Assembly (NCBI GenBank): GCA_031002005.1 | Contig: JARYHS010008074.1 | Coordinates: 272,615,930 to 272,679,929, forward strand | Source of the DNA: Vandiemenella viatica | Lineage: Eukaryota; Arthropoda; Insecta; Orthoptera; Morabidae | Length of the DNA: 64,000 bases | Reading direction: 5' to 3' | Shown here: positions 58,337-64,000 of the stretch, in pieces | Position numbering within the stretch: position 1 is the stretch's first letter | Layout of the letters: every line of letters begins with the position of its first letter | Notes under the pieces: model-generated | What the model saw: only the letters and a program-made list of their open reading frames with translations | What the model was told of the DNA's origin: nothing | Databases searched by the model: none | Program-made: the position numbers and the translations under genes

Positions 58337-59150
58337 TCAAATAAAGGTTAAAAACAAAATCTGACTACTTAAATAATTCAAAATACAGATTTTAAAGTAG
58401 CTTCAAACAAATTGCCATATTGAAAAACGGTTACTGTAAAAATTTGGAGTCTCTAAGTGCATTCCTAGATTTACTACGAATTTTTAAAATATTCATCCAA
58501 GCGAATGTGGTTCAATCCAAGCTGTACTGACAAAGCGTTTCTGGTGCCAAGACTTATTTCACTCTATCACAATTAAATGCCTTGATATATTTAAATGAAA
58601 CTTATTCAGAAAACTTTGAATTTAATTAAACTTCACTCTGAACACAATCTCTTTTCGTGAATTACTGAATGTAACTAAAATATTTAACTTTTCCATGAAG
58701 CATATGTCTTGCTATACTTTATAATATTCCAAAACTATCTTTAAACTACCTGAAATTCTCCAAAACTGTTGCTTCAACCGAAATTACGCTACTTTATTTC
58801 TACAAACTGATTTCTTAGGTGTTTTCTAACAAATGAATTATTTGATTTTAGAGTAAAAAATTATGTGAAAAAATTCTTTACCAGCATATCACTTATTAAT
58901 ATGTTCAAACACTAAGTAAGATTTTCTGTGAACAAATTTTAGTGTCTTCTGGCTGTATATTCACCTAAATATATTTTAAAATGACGAAAAATACTAGTTT
59001 AGCGAAGTTATTTGAAACCAAATATTATGTGTCCAAACCTGAGGTTAAGTTTTTCTATAAGTTGTTTAAATGAATTTATCACCTGAATTCACTGTTTAAA
59101 CTTCAACTATTGCTTGTATCAGATATATTACTTGGAATCATTACAAAAAT
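58337..59150. other. Intergenic, nothing recognised
   Basis: AT-rich sequence with no ORF. Its texture resembles the LTR-like block at 26.3-26.9 kb, but I could not align them by eye. Confidence 0.4.
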
Positions 59151-59152
59151 TA

Positions 59153-60574
59153 CACAGACGGAAAAAAAAATCCAACACCAAGAAAAAAATTATTGTAGAG
59201 TAATGAAATTTGGACAATGCATTTGTCAAGTTAACATGTTTAATTGATTAAATTTTCAAGATCACAGGTTAATTTAAGCTCAAGAAAATGCATTTCAAAT
59301 GTGAAATACTGTTAAATTAATAGCCGGTGTAACCTCCAGAATTTTGAATGCAAGCCTGCAAACGTGAATGCATTGTGTCATACAGGTTTCGAATGTCACT
59401 TTGTGGTATGGAGTTCCATGCTTGTTGTACTTGTGCTGTCAATACTGGGACGGTCAGTGCTGGCTGTGGATGATGCTGGAGTTGTCGTCCAATGATATCC
59501 CATACGTGTTCAATTGGAGACAGATCTGGTGATCTCGCAGGCCAAGGTAACATGTCGACACTCTGTAGAGCACGTTGCGAGACAACAGCGGTATGAGGGC
59601 GTGCGTTATCCTGTTGAAAAAACTCCCCCTTGAATGCTGTTCATGAATGGCAGCACTACAGAAATTCGAGCTGCAGTTGGTACCACAGTGACACAACGAA
59701 CTGTTAGAAATCGGTTACTTCAAGGACAGCTCCGAGCCAGGCGCCCTGTAGCGTGCATTCCACTGACTACAAGCCATCGCCGTTTGCGACTCCAGTGGTG
59801 TCAAGCCAGAGCTCATTGGAGGACGGAGTGGAGATCTGTTGTGTTTTCTGATGAAAGCAGGTTCTGCCTTGGTGCCAGTGATGGCCGAGTGTTGGTCAGA
59901 AGGAGGCCAGGGGAACGCCTGCAACCAAACTGTCTGCGGCCTAGACACACTGGACCTACACCTGGAGTCATGGTCTGGGGAGCAATTTCCTATGACAGCA
60001 GGAGCACTCTTGTGGTTATACCAAACACACTGACTGCAAATTTGTACGTCAGTCTGGTAATTCAACCTGTAGTGCTGCCATTCATGAACAGCATTCAAGG
60101 GGGAGTTTTTCAACAGGATAACGCTCGCCCTCATACCGCTGTTGTCTCGCAACGTGCTCTACAGAGTGTCGACATGTTACCTTGGCCTGCGAGATCACCA
60201 GATCTGTCTCCAATTGAACACGTATGGGATATCATTGGACGACAACTCCAGCATCATCCACAGCCAGCACTGACCGTCCCAGTATTGACAGCACAAGTAC
60301 AACAAGCATGGAACTCCATACCACAAAGTGACATTCGAAACCTGTATGACACAATGCATTCACGTTTGCAGGCTTGCATTCAAAATTCTGGAGGTTACAC
60401 CGGCTATTAATTTAACAGTATTTCACATTTGAAATGCATTTTCTTGAGCTTAAATTAACCTGTGATCTTGAAAATTTAATCAATTAAACATGTTAACTTG
60501 ACAAATGCATTGTCCAAATTTCATTACTCTACAATAATTTTTTCTTGGTGTTGGGATTTTTTTTTCCGTCTGTG
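59153..60574 (+). mobile_element. Tc1-like transposon, palindromic (long-inverted-repeat) derivative
   Basis: A 1,422-bp element between TA dinucleotides (59151-59152, 60575-60576). Ends are CACAGACGGAAAAAAAAAT in both orientations. Unlike a normal Tc1, the inverted repeats are about 508 bp long: 59153-59661 is the reverse complement of 60067-60574 with only a few differences. The right arm is the genuine 3' end of the transposase gene. The left arm is an inverted copy of it that has replaced the 5' TIR region and the first part of the gene. Near-identity of the arms points to a recent event or to gene conversion. Confidence 0.92.
59634..60410 (+). CDS. Tc1 transposase, open 258-codon N-truncated frame
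   Basis: Open from an ATG in the inverted left arm (MLFMNGSTTEIRAAVGTTVT) to a stop after GGYTGY. The second helix-turn-helix survives (TVTQRTVRNRLLQGQLRARR), but the first, and the usual N-terminus (about 80-90 residues), are gone. The catalytic triad is intact: aspartate in VVFSDESRFCLG, aspartate in FQQDNARPHTA, glutamate in SPDLSPIEHVWD (DD34E), typical of Tc1 enzymes. The family cuts and pastes DNA at TA sites. With half of the DNA-binding domain lost, activity is doubtful. The C-terminal 78 codons are also encoded by the opposite strand at 59317-59553 because of the palindrome. Confidence 0.88.
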   Translation: MLFMNGSTTEIRAAVGTTVTQRTVRNRLLQGQLRARRPVACIPLTTSHRRLRLQWCQARAHWRTEWRSVVFSDESRFCLGASDGRVLVRRRPGERLQPNCLRPRHTGPTPGVMVWGAISYDSRSTLVVIPNTLTANLYVSLVIQPVVLPFMNSIQGGVFQQDNARPHTAVVSQRALQSVDMLPWPARSPDLSPIEHVWDIIGRQLQHHPQPALTVPVLTAQVQQAWNSIPQSDIRNLYDTMHSRLQACIQNSGGYTGY

Positions 60575-60576
60575 TA

Positions 60577-61825
60577 CTGTAAAAATGACTTTAAAATTGC
60601 GGTATCATATACTTCAACTAAGCTTGCTATTTTTGAAACTGATTCCGTTATGTGAAATTCTGAGAAATGTTACAATCTGTCGTAATGTTTTATTAAGTTT
60701 GAAAAAACTTGCTACCTTTTATCCTCTGCCTAATTGATACTGCAGAAGAGGGCTTACACCTCTCCCCAAACGAATACCTGGCAACAAATCCTTTTCTTCC
60801 CATATTTTCTTTGCATGCTTCATACAGGCCTGTTGCACCTTGTCTATTACTACACATACATGAGGCTCTTTCCCTGCTGACTCTGGTTACAGGTAAACTC
60901 TTCACAATTTCTGAAGTATCTGATTTCTTTGTCTTGTGCACAAAATTTTCCCATTTGATTTAGCAAGCGAAAGTATACTCAATTTAAAAACATATTCTAA
61001 ACAGCAAAACTTTGTTATTAGAGTTTCAGAAATACTGGTGTAATGGTATGCTGACAATAGGTGAAAAGGCACTAACAGGCAATAATGATGTCAACTGAAT
61101 TCTTGTAAATTATACAAAAACACTTCATTAAATCACAAATTTGAAGCAAAATATGTACATACATGTTCTAGTTTACAGGAATTTAAATATAAAAAAAATC
61201 AAATTTTTATTGGGGTTTGTTTAACTATCATGTATTTGTGTTTAAATTCTGCAGTTTTGAATTGTGTTCAAACACTAATTGTTTAACATAGTTGTTCAAG
61301 TTCATTTATGCTGAGTACTAAGATGGTGCCATGTAGAAGCTAGGGATGAAATACTTTTTTTTTTTTTTTTATTACTTCCAGCACCAAAGCTAAAAGTGCC
61401 TGTCTTCACCTTCATACTTAAGGGAAAACAGAGAAAGAATTAATACAAAAATTTTATTTCTTTATTTTTCTAGCTTCCCCTATATTGTTTATTTGATACT
61501 ATTATGCCATGATGTTGAATTCGTTTGGCGAGTGCACTTTTATAAACAGGTTCCACAGATTTGCCCTCATGACTTTTTAATTAACGTGTTAGATTTTTAC
61601 CAATATTTTACATGTATTTTATTTAATGTTATTTTGCTGGAGGTGGATGTGTTAGTCGTTTGGTCTTTCCATATCTTCACATTTTTGTTCAAACTGCATA
61701 TCGTATGTGTATGATAATAATAGCTCTTATTTTAAAAGTAGAAAATTTAGCAAGGAATAATAATAATAATGTTTGGTTCAATTTTTTTGGATGGGTTAAT
61801 ATTTTTTTTATGAGCTTGCCTAATA
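60577..61825. other. Intergenic, nothing recognised
   Basis: AT-rich; frames of 70-84 codons at 60.7-60.9 and 61.5-61.9 kb have no family features. Includes a run of 18 T near 61353-61370. Confidence 0.4.
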
Positions 61826-63009
61826 CACTGATAAGTGAGAACATTATGACCATCTACCTACTATCGATATAAATCCATCCAGGAGATAACAACGTCACCT
61901 GATGAGGAATGACTGCTAGTCAGACAAACACACAGTGCATGTAGTTTCAGTTAGTGTGCTATCCGCGTTTAGAATGGGAAAGGCGCGCGATCTATCTGAG
62001 TTTGAACAAGGGCAGGTTGTGATGGCCTCGGCACGAGCATTTCAGAAATTGCACGACTTGTCAGGTGTTTGAGGAGTGTTATGGTGAGTGTCTTCAAAAA
62101 GTGGCGAAACCAAGGTGAAACCACGCCCAAATGTCGAAGGGTTGGGTGGCCACCCCTCAATGCAGATGTCAGACACCGTAGGCTGGGCAGTCTGGTAAAA
62201 CAGTAAAGGCGTCAAACTGTGCCAGAACTAACATCAAACTTTAATGCTGAGCAGAGTAAAAGTGTGTTTGAACATACACTGCTCTGTGCACTCCTAACGA
62301 TGGGCCTATGCAGCCAACAACCCATGCATGTGATGTTAACACCATGACACTGACAACTACAACTGAAATAGGTACATGACCGTCATCACTGGACATTGGT
62401 GCAGTGGCAGAGTGTTGCGTGATCTGATGAATCCTGATACCTTCTTCATCATTCTGATAGGAAGGTGTGAATCCGTCGTTTTCCAGGCGAACAGCATCTT
62501 GACACTTTTACTGCGGGACGGAGACAAGCTGGTGGCGACTCAATTATGCTTTGTGGATCATTCACATGGGTATCCATGCATCCAGTGGTGCTCATGTAAG
62601 GCACCATGATAGCCAGTAAGTATCTTACACTGGTTGTACACCTCTCCAGGTTGACCATGTTTCCCAATGGCAGTGGCATTTATCAACAAGATAATGCACC
62701 ATGTCACAAGGCCAGGAGTGTGATGGATTGGCTGGAGGAGTGGCGAGTTAATGTGCTTGACGCCCACCTCACCAGATCTGAACCCGACCAAAAACATCTG
62801 GGATGTGGTTGAACCTGGCGTCAGAGCTAATCGCCCAGGAATTTACGGGAATTAGGTGACTTCTATTTGCAGATGTGTTGCCAACTATCTCCAGAAACCT
62901 ACAAAGACCTCATTGCTTCTGTTCCAAGGCGTGCCACTGCTGTTATCCGTGCCAAAGGCGGACATACAGGCTATTAGGAAGGTGATCATAATGTTCTGGC
63001 TGATCCTTG
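61826..63009 (+). mobile_element. Tc1-like transposon, decayed
   Basis: About 1,184 bp between TA dinucleotides. Left end CACTGATAAGTGAGAACATT, inverted right end CAAGGATCAGCCAGAACATT, similar through ATGA. The transposase begins MGKARDLSEFEQGQVVMASA (61974) and has QQDNAPCHKARSVMDWLEEW (62690-62755, second aspartate), followed by a frameshift into PHLTRSEPDQKHLG..DVV and, near 62970, GHTGY at the C-terminus. Several stops and shifts. It is older than, and unrelated in TIR to, the palindromic Tc1. Confidence 0.85.
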
Positions 63010-63324
63010 TATATGGGTACATAGTGTAATCATAAAACGTTCTTGTGTTATGCAATATTCACACAATAACTTGATTGTGATGCCTGTTAAGTGATATTTC
63101 TGATACCTGTTCTTAAAGATGCTGTTCGGTTCATATACTATCATTTGGTCGCCAATCTGTTCCCAATTATTACTGAAACAGATAACAATGGAGAGGTTAC
63201 ACATCCAAATAAAAAGTTACTACTTGATATTAATTTGATATTTTCTTTGAAAGTGAATGAATTTAATACTGGTATCAGATTTCACATTAGAAATATTGTT
63301 GAAGGCTGAATCGGACATTCGAGA
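63010..63324. other. Intergenic, nothing recognised
   Basis: Short AT-rich spacer before the dispersed repeat. Confidence 0.4.
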
Positions 63325-63735
63325 TCGTATATGAAGAGGGCAGGTTATTCTTCAAGTCACAACACTGGTTAAAGGCATTCATACTTGCAAATATACTTAG
63401 ATTTGCACCCCAAATTATAGTGCGCTGGTTGAACTGTTCAAACGCTGCTATTGTTGACTTCTTAACACATCATAAGCGAAGCTGAATTAAAAATCATGTT
63501 CTTCTATGCCAAAACAGATATTAGTGTCCGCGAAGTTTGTTCGAGGTGAGAGAATTGGACTTTTAAACACTACATTTTGAAAATATTCCTCGGGTCATGA
63601 CACGTACTGATTGTTGGATTACAATTATCGGCCAGCACTGTTGAAGCAAGGAAAAAGGCGGCTTTATATAATCTCTGCCTGAGAATGTTCTGAACTTTCA
63701 GGGTACTCCTGAGGAGAAATACTGTTCTCATGGGC
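63325..63735 (+). repeat. Dispersed repeat, copy 2 (possible solo LTR)
   Basis: The counterpart of 34815-35245 in the same orientation, with the TATA-like CTTTATATAATCTCTGCC near 63663. It is followed by GGCGCCGGGAGGGGAGGGG (63734 on), which looks like the start of another GC-rich repeat. Confidence 0.6.
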
Positions 63736-63930
63736 GCCGGGAGGGGAGGGGTGCAAGGGGGTGCACTTGAATCCCCCCTTTCTTGAAAGAAAATACACAG
63801 AAAAGCATTAAGAAATAAAATTTTTGTTATAAAATACTCTGTTTGAATAATAACTTAAGGCGTCTAAGCTGTTGTCCAAATTTGTCCAATACCTTATCAA
63901 TAAAATCAGTGTCCCCCTACGTACTGCATC

Positions 63931-64000
63931 AGAAATATATGTGAGGAACGTAATTGGTTTTCAAGCAGGCAACATGGTTTCAGGCAAGGATATTCATGTG
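63931..64000 (+). mobile_element. CR1/Jockey-like LINE, start of copy cut by window edge
   Basis: The last 70 bases read RNICEERNWFSSRQHGFRQG followed by YSC without a stop, the RT block just before the first catalytic aspartate. The same block, decayed and with a frameshift, is found at 16558-16640. The frame is clean here, so the copy beyond the window may be better preserved. Confidence 0.75.

Noticed and set aside
59317..59553. Minus-strand 78-codon transposase C-terminus
   Set aside because: It is the inverted arm of the palindromic Tc1, not a second gene.
1..64000. CRISPR array, operon, phage or bacterial defence system
   Set aside because: Spliced exons, SINEs and LINEs show animal nuclear DNA. 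The only short tandem arrays (23574-23641, 5881-6005) lack spacers.
1..64000. Endogenous virus sequence
   Set aside because: No capsid, polymerase or envelope blocks of a virus were recognised; all RT-like sequence fits LINE or Penelope-like families.

Overview
The window is animal, almost certainly insect, nuclear DNA: AT-rich, one host gene with short exons and long introns, and dense transposon remnants. The tRNA-derived SINEs, RTE-like and CR1/Jockey-like LINEs, Penelope-like elements, and mariner, Tc1 and hAT elements together suggest a large-genome, probably polyneopteran insect (orthopteroid, blattodean or similar). That placement is an inference from repeat style; no species-diagnostic sequence is present.

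Host gene. Positions 4316 to 44062 (+ strand) hold the last six coding exons of a BCOR/BCORL1-type Polycomb corepressor: a basic, proline-rich linker (4316-5053), a lysine/arginine-rich segment (14119-14319), three ankyrin repeats spread over three exons (14523-14645, 23693-23859, 31732-31946), and a last exon with the PUFD domain that in vertebrates binds PCGF1 (43647-44062). All splice sites are GT/AG, phases agree across every junction, and the exons join to 619 codons without a stop. The N-terminal part lies to the left of the window.

Introns. The first 4.3 kb is upstream intron (or 5' flank) with a hAT MITE and an antisense RTE-like LINE. The introns hold a hAT element with a BED-finger gene remnant, at least five mariner copies (one with both TIRs and a frameshifted transposase, one deleted internally but with an open frame), a Helitron-like element with a hAT element nested in it, two SINE families, LTR-like repeats, a Penelope-like element broken by a MITE, and a perfect multi-hairpin palindrome.

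Downstream, 44063-64000. After the BCOR 3' UTR I see no further host gene. This stretch holds a young SINE, a 40-A tract, a MITE with long inverted ends, a Penelope-like element with reverse transcriptase and GIY-YIG remnants, an RTE-like LINE, a GC-rich LINE ORF1/gag-like gene, a polyadenylated retrocopy of unknown origin, a palindromically rearranged Tc1 element with an open 258-codon transposase frame, an older Tc1 copy, and the start of a CR1/Jockey-like LINE cut by the window edge.

I found no convincing new multi-gene system. The best leads are the insect BCOR-PUFD gene, the palindromic Tc1, the in-frame deleted mariner, the 36.9 kb hairpin palindrome and the unknown retrocopy at 57.9-58.3 kb.
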